From: Fasciolopsis buskii
Taxonomy: Eukaryota; Platyhelminthes; Trematoda; Plagiorchiida; Fasciolidae
Length of the DNA stretch: 64,000 nucleotides
Direction of reading: 5' to 3'
Assembly (NCBI GenBank): GCA_008360955.1
Contig: LUCM01004079.1
Coordinates: 20,751-84,750 of the forward strand
Shown: piece after piece, positions 1 to 13,642 of the stretch
How the letters are laid out: each line of letters starts with the position of its first letter
Numbering within the stretch: the stretch's first letter is position 1
Notes under the pieces: model-generated
What the model saw: the letters and a program-made list of their open reading frames with translations, nothing else
Databases searched by the model: none
What the model was told of the DNA's origin: nothing
Program-made: the position numbers and the translations under genes

Positions 1-385
1 CGATAAAGGAATGAACAAAAAGTAGTGACTGGTCATCTACAAAGCGGTAAGCTAGGGCCATACAGTAGAGGATAGATTTCGCATGCAATAGGACCACTGA
101 CTGGGGCATTCGGCTATCTCACCTGCCACCTGCAATCGTCCCATACCGGGGGCCATGTGGATCCCAGTTGAAAACAATTTGAAATAGATATTTTTTTACT
201 TTTCACTGCAAATGCTCAGTGCACCGCAAAAAGTGATATTCGGAGGTTTGTTACTGCATACGCCCTTATTTACGAAATGTAAGCTTGCTGTCCAAGTTTA
301 TTTTCCAGGCCTCTAGATAAAATTTACTGCCTGCTTTTGAGGATCCCTAGGAAAACTTTTATGGAATCATCGGGGTATTCACCAA
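1..385. other. Left edge, no recognisable gene
   Basis: I see no open frame of useful length, repeat match or RNA motif here. The sequence is ordinary AT-leaning DNA running up to the first tSINE. Confidence 0.5.
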
Positions 386-525
386 TGGCGGTGGCCAAGC
401 GGATAAATTCGTGGCGTTTGGACATGGAGGTCGCGGGTTCCAGTCGTCTCACCGCCGGCCAAGGTGCCTCTGAAAGATGATGTACATTGTTATTTCATTA
501 ATAAGGGAAGTAAAAAGTAAAAAAT
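386..525 (+). repeat. tSINE copy 1 (tRNA-headed SINE, body deleted)
   Basis: The head contains an A-box-like GTGGCCAAGCGG and a B-box-like GGTTCCAGTC, the split Pol III promoter of tRNA-derived SINEs. It is followed by a short body and the family's 3' tail TTTCATTAATAAGGGAAG and an A-rich end. Compared with the copies at 17322 and 21472 it lacks about 30 bp of the middle (the CTTGGCAGCCCTCTGTTG part). The anticodon arm is not preserved, so it is not a tRNA gene. SINEs of this type rely on a partner LINE for mobility; which LINE cannot be told here. Confidence 0.75.
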
Positions 526-3500
526 TTTCTGTCGCTCGTATCTTCAAACTATCGTTTCGTATCCTCGGGCGTTTTATAACAGTCGTAAATCGCAATTAGA
601 AAAAACAAACATTTCTTAATCGACATTAGATCTATTGATGCAATTCACATTCGGCTATCGGGTCGTATGAGTACGTCACACAAATCGCAAGCAATGCGCT
701 TGGTTGAAATATCCGTTGTTCCGAAACGTGTGTTCGGTTTGCTCCAAGCTAAAAACAACTCAGGGCTACTAAAAGACGATCAGAGAAGAGTAATCGATAA
801 AAAAATTCTGCACAATCGGTTCCGTATGCAGTGGCTATTGGAAAAATGAGCACGGCTAATAGAAATGACGAATTGTACAATGGAAATGGAAACTTTTATC
901 GGTCTAAAAGCCCAAGCAAATCACTATCGACTTCGTTAATTTCTGATGACAGTCCAAAATGGAAACTCGGATTCACAATATCGAGACCTATTGTATAAGG
1001 TTGCCTTGGTACTTGCATACTAGTTGACTAATTGGACAACGAATACGGGCGCGCAGATGTCGGTCTGTTTATTTTTCGGAACACTTTATGAGCGCGACCC
1101 AAACCGAACTCCCAGATGCATGGAATCGATGTATTTTGTCTCGCTAGCCTTTCAGAATCCCATTCCCTTTTGGATAACAATCTATCTTATTCAAGTGACC
1201 ACTTCACACTCCCAGTATTTTTGCATACCTATGTTTCACCAATTTTGTCGTTAATCCTCCTACAATGACGACTGGACTATGCACCTGTCTGTTGGTGTAT
1301 TGATGATGTCAGTTGGTACTTGTTTATTTTGTTTAACCAAAGTAATCGCGTCGATGTTTGAACATTCATCCAGTTCAACAAATTTAGGCATCACGCACTC
1401 CGACTTTGACTTTGAGCTTAAGCTGTTGTCAATGTAGTTGACGGTATTTGATCGATCTATTAGAAAGAGACAACCCGGGTGTCATGACTTGAAGGAGATA
1501 ACAAATATGCTTTTAAAACATGCATAGAACAGAGTCAAGTACTCTGTCTTGTCAGATGTTAACTTGAACAACAGGTGGCAGATTTAGTTTCACGGAGAAT
1601 TTTGGTAGCAAGTGTTTCGCACAGACTTCCTGAGTGATTTCTGAATGAATGCAGAGTACCTGCTCGTAAAAGGTAGCATATTTTGAAATTAAACTTTTCC
1701 AGAGTCAAACCAATCAGTTTCGCCTGCTCCATGCGCAAACTCTGCATTATGTTTTCAGTTACACCTGAAACGACTTTCACATCAATTTACGATGTGCACA
1801 TCATTGATTTCCGCGGAATTTGATCGTGAAACTATGCAATGTTCGGTGATGTATCCATTCAATGCAATCTCCGACATCCAAACTAACGCGGAAACGGTGA
1901 AATTCAACGGTTCTACTATCTCACTCTCCCACAAGTTTCTTCAAAATAACTGATTCGTACACCGCCCCTTCTAATCGGTTCGCGTAAATTATGCGTGGGT
2001 TTCGCTGTCACAAGCGAATTGACCTTAATCAATTTGAGATAATGGTTCTGGGTGAAATATTGTCGTTTCTCTAGCCTAATTTTAGAAGCACATGCAGATA
2101 CCTGTGTCCAGTCGATGTTCTATTGAAACGCGTGATGTAAACGGTTCAGTCATTCGGAGTGCAAGCTTTGCCGGTGATCCTTTTCAGTCAGCCTCCGAAT
2201 TTCATAGAGGATTTCGAAAAATATCACGACAAAATGCATTGCACTCAGTTAATTTTGCCTTATAGATTAGTAAACAGTTATTTTTTCCGTCCGGTTCGAT
2301 TTTTTTCCTGTTATGTGTACTGATTTTCACGATGGGTTGAAACGCCGAAACCATTCGACTTTTAGAGGGAATTTTGAAATTACACTTAGCTGATCGAGCT
2401 CTGATGAGGCAGTCGATAAGGTCTTGTTGTCGTGACTATCGCAGATTCGTATTGTTTCATTGCCAACCCTTTCTTACTCCGACACTCCGCGGCATCTGCG
2501 GCCCGGTTCTCGAAGAAATTAAACATAGTGTTACATGATCACTGAAAGAATGGAACAAAATGTTTGAAAACTAAAGCCGAACACATTGAAGTCAACGGAG
2601 AAGTTGAAATGAATGGTAACCTAGGCGAAGTGTTGCACATTGATTACGTGGCCGTTCATGGGGCAACGACCACGCAAAAGGCAGACGGAAATCGATGGAA
2701 CAGCCTCTACTTGCAAATAAAGGTATACTCACATTAAATTTCCGAGGAAATTTCCTCTCCATGTTGACAGTATAAGGGTTTGAAAAGTTCGGCCCAATGC
2801 AGGTGATAGGTGACGAAACATTTTTGGTCGCACCTCGTGACAACCAAACACCATGAATAAATGACTATTTCCGGAAAATCTGACAGACATGAGGATAAAA
2901 CATGGGGCATACATATAAAATTTGTCAAATCTGATTCACGCGGACCGATCATCTGATGGGTTTGGGGGTCGACTATCCGATTGAACTAACAAGAAGTTTG
3001 AGCACCGTGATTAGAATAAGCTGACGTACTGACTAAACGAGAGCAACTTGACTCTCTGTTCACCCCAACTCACAGGACACGTGTACACACGTGCCATGTG
3101 TCTGTCTTAGACGATGAAATACCAGTACTTAATTTGCTTGACGTGCTATAGAAATATCATGAGCTAGCAGAAAATTCTTTGGTGATGCTATTCCAATGAC
3201 AATGGTCGTCTAGCCGAGAGATAGGCTACTCGATCATTCCGGCCGATATCATTGCTCTCGGTGTACTCTTCGGTTCATTGGGAATTTCAAGTGCTTTTCA
3301 TGTGTTTCGTGCAAATATGTTATCGATGATGCTCTTCTACTCGGGCAAAACACAAGCTTATGGTTCGTTTCGCATTGGTTGGTTTTCAGTTCTTGCCGGA
3401 ATGACTATTCCATCGTCTAAAGTTTGAAAAACGCCACTGAAGTGCAAAATTGATTTGTGTTTTTAACGATTAAATTTGGCTTCAGCAACATATAGATCAC

Positions 3501-4816
3501 AAAAATCGATTTTAAATGCGCCGCGGATCTTGCTGAGAACAGTCAAGTTTAGAAGCTTTTTGCCGAGATAGATACCATCTGCTTACGCTATTTTGGACAA
3601 GGTTACCGGTGACCCGTGTGCCAAAGGTCCAAATATCGACCACTGTGGTCTCGTATCTTAGCTGGTAAAACAAACTGTATGAACGCATGAATGACTTCCA
3701 TACTGGGGTACGAATTTAATCGAGGTCAAAGATTCTTTACTTTTAAATCAGTTCATACGCTAGAAATCCGATAAAACCAAACTTTGCAGCATATTTGTTA
3801 ACTGTGACGATAAATACGAAGGACGATAACGATAGTCTGCTTTACTGCAAACTTCTGAATCAGGCCGACATCTCATTGAAATAACAGCAAAATGGGCAGG
3901 CCACTCCATGTGATCACAAAATTCACACGTTTTCACCGAGGCACCATTCAAGACCATACTGTCCACTCGGACCCGTTATGCGTGCCGAAGTGTAACAGAC
4001 ATGCGGGGCGGTGCTCAGTAGTATGTAAGAAAAAATATACGCAATAAATTGATCAGTTTTGGAGTTTTTACTCGCGGCACTCATTCGTACGTTGTCTTAT
4101 TTATACAACCGTTGCATCCGGTCTGCCGATGCATTTTCATTTGACTCTGCCCAACCACGAAATTTGAGTCTCTTTTTCTGACTGAGGAAAAAAAAGGATG
4201 GTGGAAGTAGGATTTCAATTCTGACGCCTGGAACTAAACTTGGCACATCGTGCCTCTCTCCTGTAACCATGCCAAGGCGTCCTAGAGCAAGTTCTGCCAG
4301 GAAAACAACTGGACAGTTTTTTGGTTGAAATCGCTCAATGTGAGGCTACTACCTAACAGATTAAATGGGTAGCAGTTTTGGTGATTGGTTCAGCAGGTGG
4401 AGTTGGAAAGTGTGTGTGTGTGTGTGCTCATCGATTAAAGGGGACGCAGGACAAAATCACGCATTTAGTTCAAACGAATACATGAACTAGACCAGCTAGA
4501 ACGGGAAAAACATGTGAAATTCCTGTAGTGTAAATCAAACTACAAATGAGCAGTGTGAATCAAGTGTGTACCTTCTTTCTTGAACTCTTTCACGTGACTA
4601 TCCATTTGCTTTTTAACACTTAGTAATGGGATCTGTTGAAAGCGAAATTCCATGTTGCTTTATTCATGCGTTTCTGTCATGTCAGTGATCGATTTTCACT
4701 GGTCACCAAGGGGAAAATCTCACTAGCGTTGATGGCCATCGAAACTGATATTTTGACGGCTAATCGAGAAGTAACTGACTAACAGGTCAGGCACTCACCA
4801 GCATTGCATCTAGTGG
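526..4816. other. Gene-poor stretch
   Basis: Only frames under about 85 codons occur on either strand and none has a recognisable domain. A short (TG)8 run lies at 4411-4426. A CTGATGAG at 2401 has no GAAAC partner downstream, so it is not a hammerhead. Introns or small exons cannot be excluded. Confidence 0.45.
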
Positions 4817-5090
4817 TATTTTGAAAGAAATATGGTTTATATATACAATGCAGCGTTGTCATAGGATGCGCAGTTGGTCGACGTTTCGAATACCATGAAT
4901 AGTCTTTCTCAAGGCAGGGTTTAAAATCGCAAGATACACCCTGTCTTTAGAAAGACTACCCAAGATAGTGGAAACGTTGGCCAGTTGCACATCCCACTGA
5001 CAATGCTGTCGTGCTGACTTCTGAACAATTGTATGCATAAATTCATCACGTGGTGTATCGACTTTCCGATGCATTCCGAACCATGTTCGT
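4817..5090 (+). mobile_element. PAL element copy 1 (diverged, hairpin-ended)
   Basis: An inverted arm (about 4850-4925) and a forward arm (about 4930-5007) fold on each other around the centre near 4927-4932. The forward arm carries the family's AAAGACTACC and GAAACGTTGG blocks (4951-4980). The right extension (to about 5090) still resembles the 3' tail seen at 18280-18337, and the left end resembles the TATTGTGAATGAT block. The arms have many mismatches, so this is the oldest copy in the window. It encodes no protein. Confidence 0.65.
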
Positions 5091-8067
5091 TTCAGATTTT
5101 TTAACCACCAATAGAACTGTGGTTTGTTTATTCAAAGACGGTAATCGATTAATGCCTTGTCGTCGGATGTAATTCTGTCAGCGTTAGCAATTAGAAATAT
5201 ACCACGCATTGTACTGTGAAAATTACTGGCTTACCGGATAACCAGTAGTCGGAACTTGACAGAAATAAAATTTAATTACACTTACTAAAATTGCGGTGCA
5301 GCGGATTGGCGGTTTTTCGGTTGGACATCTACAGAATATTTGTATAACGCAGCTTACCTGAAAAAGACAAAGGGAATAAGTCAAATTGAAAATTCAAAAA
5401 AAATTTAGGAAATCAATTAATAATTGGTGAAAAGATGCAATGTTGATGCGATTGCTGGTCATCCTTGGAATAAACTTACTCAGCCTTTGTACACTGCGTT
5501 AGGCACATGTCACTTCTCCGAATCGGAGTAGTTTGGACAAACCAATTAACAGGCGAATGATAATCGTTCAGCAAGGGTGAATATAAAACGAACCCGTTCA
5601 AATTTCCTGGAGATGATTACCCAGTGAACACGGTTGTGTTTCCACCTGTGAAGGTGGTGTGTTCGATTACTGGCTACTTATGTTTAGAGAGCATCCGCTC
5701 TTGTATCAAGGTTCTGCTAGTTCATTCTGATTTTCAAGCTTTCCGTTTTTGTCCAAATTTGGGTGCGACCATTACGAGAAGAACAATTTATAACCGCAGT
5801 ATTGATGTCAATTGTCAAAGGCAATAAACACAAATCGATGCGAAAGCATGCGGAAATATAACCGCTTCCCCGTCTTGCATCAACACGTCTTGTATCATGT
5901 CACCTTATTGGTGAAGCTAGTCTAATCAGCCGTACCTAGTTTACGAGATCATTTTTCACGGAATGTGACTATTGTGAGCTGGGGCAAGCCTGTTTTCATC
6001 AAAATTCAACAGTGATTTGGGTGTTTAACAAATGCCATTTACCGGTTTTCCTACCGGAGAGTGAGAAATAAAATGAAAAATAACTGTCAGAAAGTAACAT
6101 AAATTGGCATATTCGGTTACGCTATTCCTAATTTGGCTGACCTTTGGAATTGATTACTGACGATGCTGACTGTGTACTTGCAATTGCACAGGTTTAGTAC
6201 GCCTCTGATACAGACTGGCAGAATAGATGATCCATCTTGCCAACACACAAGCACACTATTGTATGTGTCTGTGTGTAATCATAGTCTGACGTGTGAGAGC
6301 ACGTGATGAAAGCATAAAAAGACAACAAATCAGTGAAACGGTTTGCACTTCTAAATTTGGATGAAGGATTGAGTAGAAACCTTTACTCAAAAAAGGAACT
6401 GCGCATTTCGCGTACAAGGAATGTGGATTAGACGCACAATAGATTCTTGTACTGAGGTACCGATTCAGTGTTGTCTCGCACCCGAGGGATGCAGACAAAC
6501 GGCCACGAAAGTCAGTAAGGAGTTCACAGTTATGTACCAGTCAGTCAGGTCAATCGGTTGTCGATCAATCGGTAGACGATTTGCATGCATGTATATGTGC
6601 TCGTGGAGAGATTAGACAGTCCGCGAGGGAATTATACGAGCGGATAGAAAGTTTATCCTGAGCATATTGAAATTCTTCTCACAGCGTGAACGGATTAGCA
6701 AATGTGAACCAAAATTTACGGGCATCCCTATCGCCTTAGATGGACGTGCTAGCACCTAGATCGGTCAGCGAGACACATTTTTATCGATCGCAAGACAATC
6801 AGTCAAAATGTTCCCTTTTGGGAAGATTTTTTTCCATACCAGTGTAGTGAAACAATACGGCGAATCAATGTAATCAAAACAATGGGAATGCTTGGTTTCT
6901 GAGTACATACTTCACAGTGGAGAGAAGGAAACGGGCTTATTGATTCAGATCACCGAGCTTAAGAATTCTTACTATACTTCACGCGTACCCTAAGCAGTCT
7001 GTTTACCTAGACCGTATTTGAAATATCCAGTCGGTGGAGAGATTTAAACTTTTGGATATTTCAATCGAAACTGAGAGAAAGAAAAACAAGATCGATTCCG
7101 TTCTCCTTCACTTTCGTTCCTTCATTCTCCAGTTTGTAAGCTGAACGAACATGCAAGTTTAAACTATCCGTATCTGGTGAAACCTGCTCCAAACAGGATT
7201 AGTCGACGTCGAAACTGTATGTCATCTACGACGGAAACCCATAGTTGATCGGCAACGGATATGGACAGGTTCGTGCATGCATGATTATCGGCGCTGTGGT
7301 AAATCAGATAAAAGTCTTTGCTTTTTCCTTCTGATTCATTAGTTCACCAACTCAGCAGTCTTTAACGATATTTGCGTTCTACTTCAAACCTTTTTCAGTC
7401 GTGATATTCGTGTATCTGTTTGCATCTTGTTCATTTTAACCATCTGCAATTTTTATTGTTATGTAATCGAGTGAAGAGGACTGACTGGTCTTTTAACGAT
7501 GGCGTCCTCAGCATCTTTTGGTCCTTTTTCCCCCCTAGCTTTTATGCTCACGCGAGAGTTGAGAGTTCGAGAAAAGCAGTTCAATTCATTTGGCAAAGAC
7601 GATGTCACGTAGACAGAATGAGCCACTACAATCATTTGGCCCGGAGCAGTTGCGTGCCAATTAATACAAGATAGTTAATGGGTCTTTACAGTCTATTCCT
7701 AGGTCGGAACAAGCTGCGCAAGCTAAAATCACACTGGGTCATTGGACATTGTCATTTATTGCGCGCAGCTGCCTATTCTGTAGACGGAAGCCATCTTGAA
7801 TTTATACCGGTGGCCGATTTAATTGTTATTCCTTCGTATTTGACTCAGTAACTCGTATTAAACCTAATAGGCACCATGTATTATACAATAATCATTAAAC
7901 TCGCAATTTCTAACCAGAATGCGGGAGGATTAGAACAGTAGTTTTGCGGGCTCTGATAATGCACCGCTTGCAACAAGTAACGACAAACAAATCGTCAAGA
8001 ACTGGGGTTGAGGACAGCAAAGTTATTCAGCATGTAATGTTAACATTCAACAAATCATTAAGAAGTC
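5091..8067. other. Gene-poor stretch
   Basis: Small frames such as 5624-5827, 6256-6498 and 7420-7674 show no low-complexity bias, domain or motif that I recognise, and they are within the length expected by chance. No repeat match was seen. Confidence 0.45.
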
Positions 8068-8531
8068 GTGGAACCAGTGTATAGCTGTTTTCTGCTTGTT
8101 AGCAATTGTTTGCATTCTATATCCACCGCTCCCGAAGTGGGACGCCAACTGGGGACGAACGATTTTGAGTCGAGCGTCTCACCTATTACGCTACAAGGGC
8201 GCTCTCAACGGTTTGTAGAACTTCATCACATAGTGATATTGCACCTATCCCTCGTTCTGCATAGGCTACCTGCAGGGAAGTCATCTATCATTATGGATCG
8301 ATTACTGTGTGCCACAGGCCCGTGACCATGCAAACCAGTGACGGATAAGTGTAGAACCATTTTGCGGTGAAGTTCAGCAAACCGTTGTCAGCCCGTCCGG
8401 TAGTGCAATGGCTCATACGTTCGAAGCAAGATCGTTCGTCCCACTTAGAACACGGTTGATATACAATGCATACGATTTCTAACAAGGATGAGATAGTTGA
8501 GCATAAATATCACATGGTGAATAATTTCGTG
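8068..8531 (+). mobile_element. H element copy A (decayed inverted dimer)
   Basis: Two pieces of the H unit lie head to head. 8068-8247 reads in reverse (tRNA-like part and ribozyme remnant), and 8248-8531 reads forward, ending in GTGAATAATTTCGTG like the other copies. Each arm is over 170 bp, with many mismatches. Both hammerhead positions are eroded: the CTGATGA core is lost on both sides, although the AACAAG loop and neighbouring stem sequence survive. It is a dead copy, but it shows that inverted arrangements recur in this family. Confidence 0.7.
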
Positions 8532-11500
8532 AATGCATGATCTCCCACCATTAAGGCATGACAAAGAAGTTGTTGTAAAAACGAACGAAACTATTCCAGC
8601 CGTTGAGAGGTGAACTGATTTCGGGACATTGCACCAACTACCACATTGTTTTGGAGTTATTTGAGACCCATTGAGATCTGTTATCCGGCTGGCTGGTTCA
8701 GATCATCTTTACATAAATCTGAAAAATCAACCTGTTTATCCAGGCGTTTTTGTGTGCGCATATCGTATGCGGTACTGACTGCATGCACCTTGGCTAACAG
8801 TATGAGAGGAGATCTACTTCTGTCACATTCAGTGTCGCAGTAATATGATTTCACCACATTCCCATTGCTTTTGACACAGTTCCGAAATTATGCGGAAGGG
8901 GGTATGGTTCGCCTTGTAACCCAATAACCGGGCTGTATAACGATGTTAGGGTTTGCTCCGCTGTCAGTTAATCGAATTTGTATTTTGGATTTCACATCCT
9001 ATTATAATATTAGGTTTATAAACCCATCAACAATTCATTTGTCTGCATGCTACTCGGAGCGAGGAAGATAACTTTTTGTTATTTTCAGTGGGTCGTCAAT
9101 TGGAAAGCTTAGGGCTGCAATGCTTTCATCATCACGCTACTTGGTATAATTTCAGTAGTTACGCACATTCTGTCGGTTGACATGACGGTCAAATTCTCTG
9201 AAATCAATTTCCGTTCGAAATGGCTTAGTTCACCCCAAGGGTAGAATTTTTGCAAAAAATACAACAACGGTGATCAAAGCTTATTCCACAACGAGTCACC
9301 TGTTTGTTCCCAGCATCAGTGGATCAGTTAAAGCGGTTCTCCACGGAATACCACGAAACCAAGATGCGCGATTGTGTCAACAAACCATATTTATTAATTT
9401 ACAATTCCGTAGACTTTTAGGTCTTCGAACGAATAACTGTGGTTCCTTCAAAGGTAATTCAGAAAAAAAATGTCGGTGGAAGATGCGTATTAAATGTAAT
9501 TTTGATTGTCATTATGTGAGTGCCGATCTCAGTCGAAATCAGAGAGCCATATAGCAATGGCACATATATATACATATATATTTATATATCAGAGGTTAGA
9601 AGGCGTAAACTGAATTATGTATACAAATATAGTGATTCTTCAGTACGCTTTTATGGACTCTTTAGATGAGCAGTTTGAAATCATCCTCAGCCGACATATA
9701 CATCTTATGGGTAGCTAGAAACAATGAATTTTATAAACTCTACCAAATTATATTACAGTCGAACCATCTGTTGCAAGCCCTCAGAATGCTCGGGAGACAC
9801 CATGCTTGGAACTCAAGAATGCCAGCAGGTCGCTATATGGTTTCAAGTTTGCTGCAGGTCTACAGAAAGGCGACGGGTTGGGGTTTTATTTGTGTACCAC
9901 TGATGGCACCTAGTCGTGAACTTTCTTCCAAAATGAAAAGGAATTTGGTAGAATTTTAACCAAACTGAGATATATTGTAGTTAAAATTTAACCGCTATTG
10001 TTATGTGTTCCGCGGAATGCGGGAGTAAATAAAGGCATATTAGCGTAAAATATCGCAGTTTACCCAAACAAATTCTTCGCGCCAAAGACGAACAAAATAA
10101 AAAAGAAAAACCGAACAAATTAGAATAATACTTAGCAAAAATGTGCTTGTTCGAGATAGTTTGTTTCACAACTAATAAGCGTATGATGCAGGTCTGTGTG
10201 TCAACTGCTGCAGATCGAGTAGTTCTCTGGACGAAATCACCATCTTCTTTCCACTATGAAAGGGTTTTTAGGCGGACTGGATAGGAAATGTTTTGGGCCG
10301 GTGCTTACTTTGATGAAGCCGGGAGCAATAGGCCCATTTATTGATGTAGAATGAAAGTTCATGCAAACGCACCCATACACAAACGGAGGACCAGATGGTA
10401 AAGTTTTCTATCTTTGTTTATTGCTATCGAGCAAACGAGCATAGAACATTACTGTTCCAGTTTAATACGATACCACGGTGCACTAACGAAATCGATAGAT
10501 GGCCTTGATCATCTGAAAAATCGGTTGAATGAATGGAGTAGCCAGACAGTGTTCATGTGCTGAAATTTGGCTGAACTTGTGCGTCCGACGACGTGCTCGT
10601 TCTTGCCACTTGACGGCAATTTCACGACTACTCTATATGCGCGTGGGAAGCTGACACTGACCCTACCATTGGGGGCCTGAACGCTGATCGACAACCTGTG
10701 GGAGCGGAGTACGTAGCGACTGGTGGGCGTAAAGTGTTATGTTTGAGACAAAGGACATGTTTTGGACTGCTGAATCAATGGTTGCAGATAAGCAACCAAT
10801 CACTCAAGCAATTCCGATAGAGAGAAATATTTTTTCTTCGAGTTATTCAAAATGAGTTTATTATTATTAATTTGCCGGGTTATTTGTACCAGTTTAATAA
10901 TCAAGAAGAAGCGAAATGGTTCTTGGTGCGGACAAACAGAATCTGCTCAATGTTCTCTATGGTTGCCGAAAAAATCAAGCCAATTCTGCAAACGATTTGG
11001 AAGGACCAAATATCACGTGAGTATCGTAAACCGATTAAATTTGTTCAATCCAATAAGACAGCTCACGTTGGACGGCAAAGAACATGTACGATCTTCTGGT
11101 AAGCCCAGTTTTTTTCGTCTCGGAGCTTCAGATTGTTGATCGCGAATGAACTGCACCTTCATCTTGTCAAACAACCACGACTTTCTTTCCATCGTTTTTT
11201 CTTAACCAATGACTGCCTGTCATGATTACTCACCGTAAAATGACAATAATTACTCCATGTGACAGTTTCTTTGATGCATATACTATGAACACTGGAAATT
11301 TGTTCACATTAACCGTACTGACCAGCAACGTAGTCCTTCTTGCAAGATTTTGATTGGGAATCCAGGCAACATTATCCCGGTGATTGTGTGCTACCATAAA
11401 TTTACTGTTTTTGTTGATTAAGTGTTTTTCCGAATACTCTCCAAGCCCTTTGAATATTTTATGGTCATTTTTATCAGACACGAACATGCCTTTAGCTGCG

Positions 11501-11698
11501 GATGCACCATAGTCTTTTGTACAGCTTGCTGGTTTGACTCAGAGTCCAATATGAAAACGTGTTTGTGCCAAAACTCTATCTAGTTGAAGGGCGTAAAACA
11601 AATCTATAGTCGGAGTCGGTTGTTCTAGAAGCTAGTCCACTGGAATGTAATTCGTGTAACTTATGCGGATCTTCTTACCGTCTGTCCGTGCACTGGAC
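8532..11698. other. Gene-poor stretch with AT microsatellite
   Basis: An AT dinucleotide-rich run lies at 9564-9594. Overlapping small frames at 9270-9554, 9666-9959 and 10852-11139 have no recognisable features and I do not call them genes. Confidence 0.45.
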
Positions 11699-11884
11699 TG
11701 TTTCTATCTTTTATCGTTTTCTTTCGTTATAACCGAACTAGTAGTGATCATCATTTTTCAGCAAGGAGGTTGTGACTTGCAAAGGGCTGCCAAGCGATGA
11801 AGTTGACCGGCGGTGGGAGGATTCCAACTCGCGACGTTCACACCCAAACGGTACGATCCTATCCGCTTGACTACAGGCGGCAAA
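11699..11884 (-). repeat. tSINE copy 2
   Basis: Read on the minus strand it has the tRNA-like head (GTCAAGCGGATAGGATCG, then GAGTTGGAATCCTCCCACCG) followed by the family body with CTTGGCAGCCCTTTGC. The tail is diverged and ends in GATAAAAGATAGAAA. The B box has one change from the GGTTCGAATCC of the best copies. It is full length but old. Confidence 0.75.
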
Positions 11885-13642
11885 TAAAGATATTTATCGC
11901 ACGCTAGCTGTGCTATGTTTCCACAAATTGACAGTGCATAATCCGGGAGACGTGGTACAGGACTACCCATTTGTTGACGTAGAGCTGAAAATAAATTTAC
12001 AAACTAAACTATTCAAAACCCGCTGTTGTGCATCTACTCGAAATACATCGCGGAAAGGGAATTGTAGCACACATCTCACTCACGTGATCCACTGTAAGTC
12101 CGTCCGGTAGATTCTCACGCCAACTTCATTCTAGTTGGTCTAAATTTGTTGGAAATGAAAGAAATCCTAGTTTTCCGGTATTCAGTTTCCAAAAGGATAT
12201 TCAGGTGGATTCAATTCTTGGCCAAAAATTTAGTTAAAATAACGAGTATCTATGGAAGCGATAGGACAAAAATTTTCTGGGAGGAAGCTGACAGGATGTC
12301 CGCGGCTTTTTACCATTCCTCCGATGTGCATACACACATACTTCAGTTCCACCATACCTTTTGTTTGAGCACTCCTTTGACAATTCAACGTGAGTCTCCT
12401 GTATAGAATCAACATTCGCACGCGGTCCTCATTATTTAAGTGAGATTCTAGCATCAACAACATGTCTGATCACGTAAAGGAATATTCGCCTTTGGAGCCG
12501 ACTTCAGGGACCGTGGTACCGTGACTAATGAGTTTAGTAGATGCAGTGACAAATCTTGCGATTAAATTACTTTCTTCTGTCTAATTGTTCTCCTCACCAG
12601 TGTGAAACAGATTGTCAACGCTAAACTCCGGATTATGAAAAACCCTAACTTATGAGGATAAAGTCACTAATATTAAACTGATGCTTGTTAAACTGCACTG
12701 AAAAAAACAAAACGGAATGTAATGAAATAAAGTAGTTTTACCAAGTTTACTGTATGGAGTTTATTCTGACAATGAGCCAACCGAAGTAAATCAGTGGGGT
12801 TTGAAAAAAGATGGAATCAGTTCCGCTGAATCTTAATTCTTGACTTTTGTTTTTTGTCATAATTTTGTCACTCGCAGCTTCCAGCATTTCGGATCTTAAA
12901 GTACACGTAATGGATTCTGTTTCAGGATGCCACTAGAAACGTTCGCCGGAAACTCCAAACCGTATACCTAGTTGGAAAATATTTACGATACTTCTATCTT
13001 CATCTAGTCACGTGGTCATGGACCCAACACTAAGAATCAACTACTTTGCCATTTCAGTGACAAAGGAAGGGAAGATGGAATTAAAAACCAGATCTGGTTG
13101 TTTTTACGTGTTCCCTTCACTCGTAGAAATTCGCTGACTAATATTATTTTTGCAAAGCAGTAGTATGTTTCTGCGTTTCATGTGTGTTCAGCCACCAGAG
13201 TATAGATTTGTCTGCATGTCACTTGGAGAGCTCATTCATTACCTTTACATCTCTTAACGACTATAGTAAGCTTACAAAATACCATAGTGAAATGAGAAGT
13301 TTTAGAAAATCGAAGAACCAACCTAGTTCCAATGACTAGCTGGTGTTCCCATTTCCTTGGGCTTAACCTGATGCATGAGTGGAACTCTTCCCAAAGCCAA
13401 ATCTGATTCGTGTAGTTAACCGAAGTCAAGAAAATCTTTTCGGCTAAGAACACATACGTCGTCGGGATTGGTGAAATTCAACCGAAACTGATGATTTTCG
13501 CAGTTGTGTCACAAGATACCAGCCACCTAGCTGGGCCCCATTTGTCAATGCCAGTATATTAGGTAGCTAGTATGCTTCGTTCAAGAAAGCCGGTACGGTT
13601 TTGCAAGTCAGCTGAAACAATATGCGCTCAGGATGGTCTGAT
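11885..13642. other. Gene-poor stretch
   Basis: Small overlapping frames at 12146-12463 on both strands and at 13232-13453 have no recognisable domain. Nothing repeated elsewhere in the window was noticed. Confidence 0.45.

Noticed and set aside
2401..2460. CTGATGAGG, possible hammerhead core
   Set aside because: No GAAAC follows at stem II distance and the flanks do not pair.
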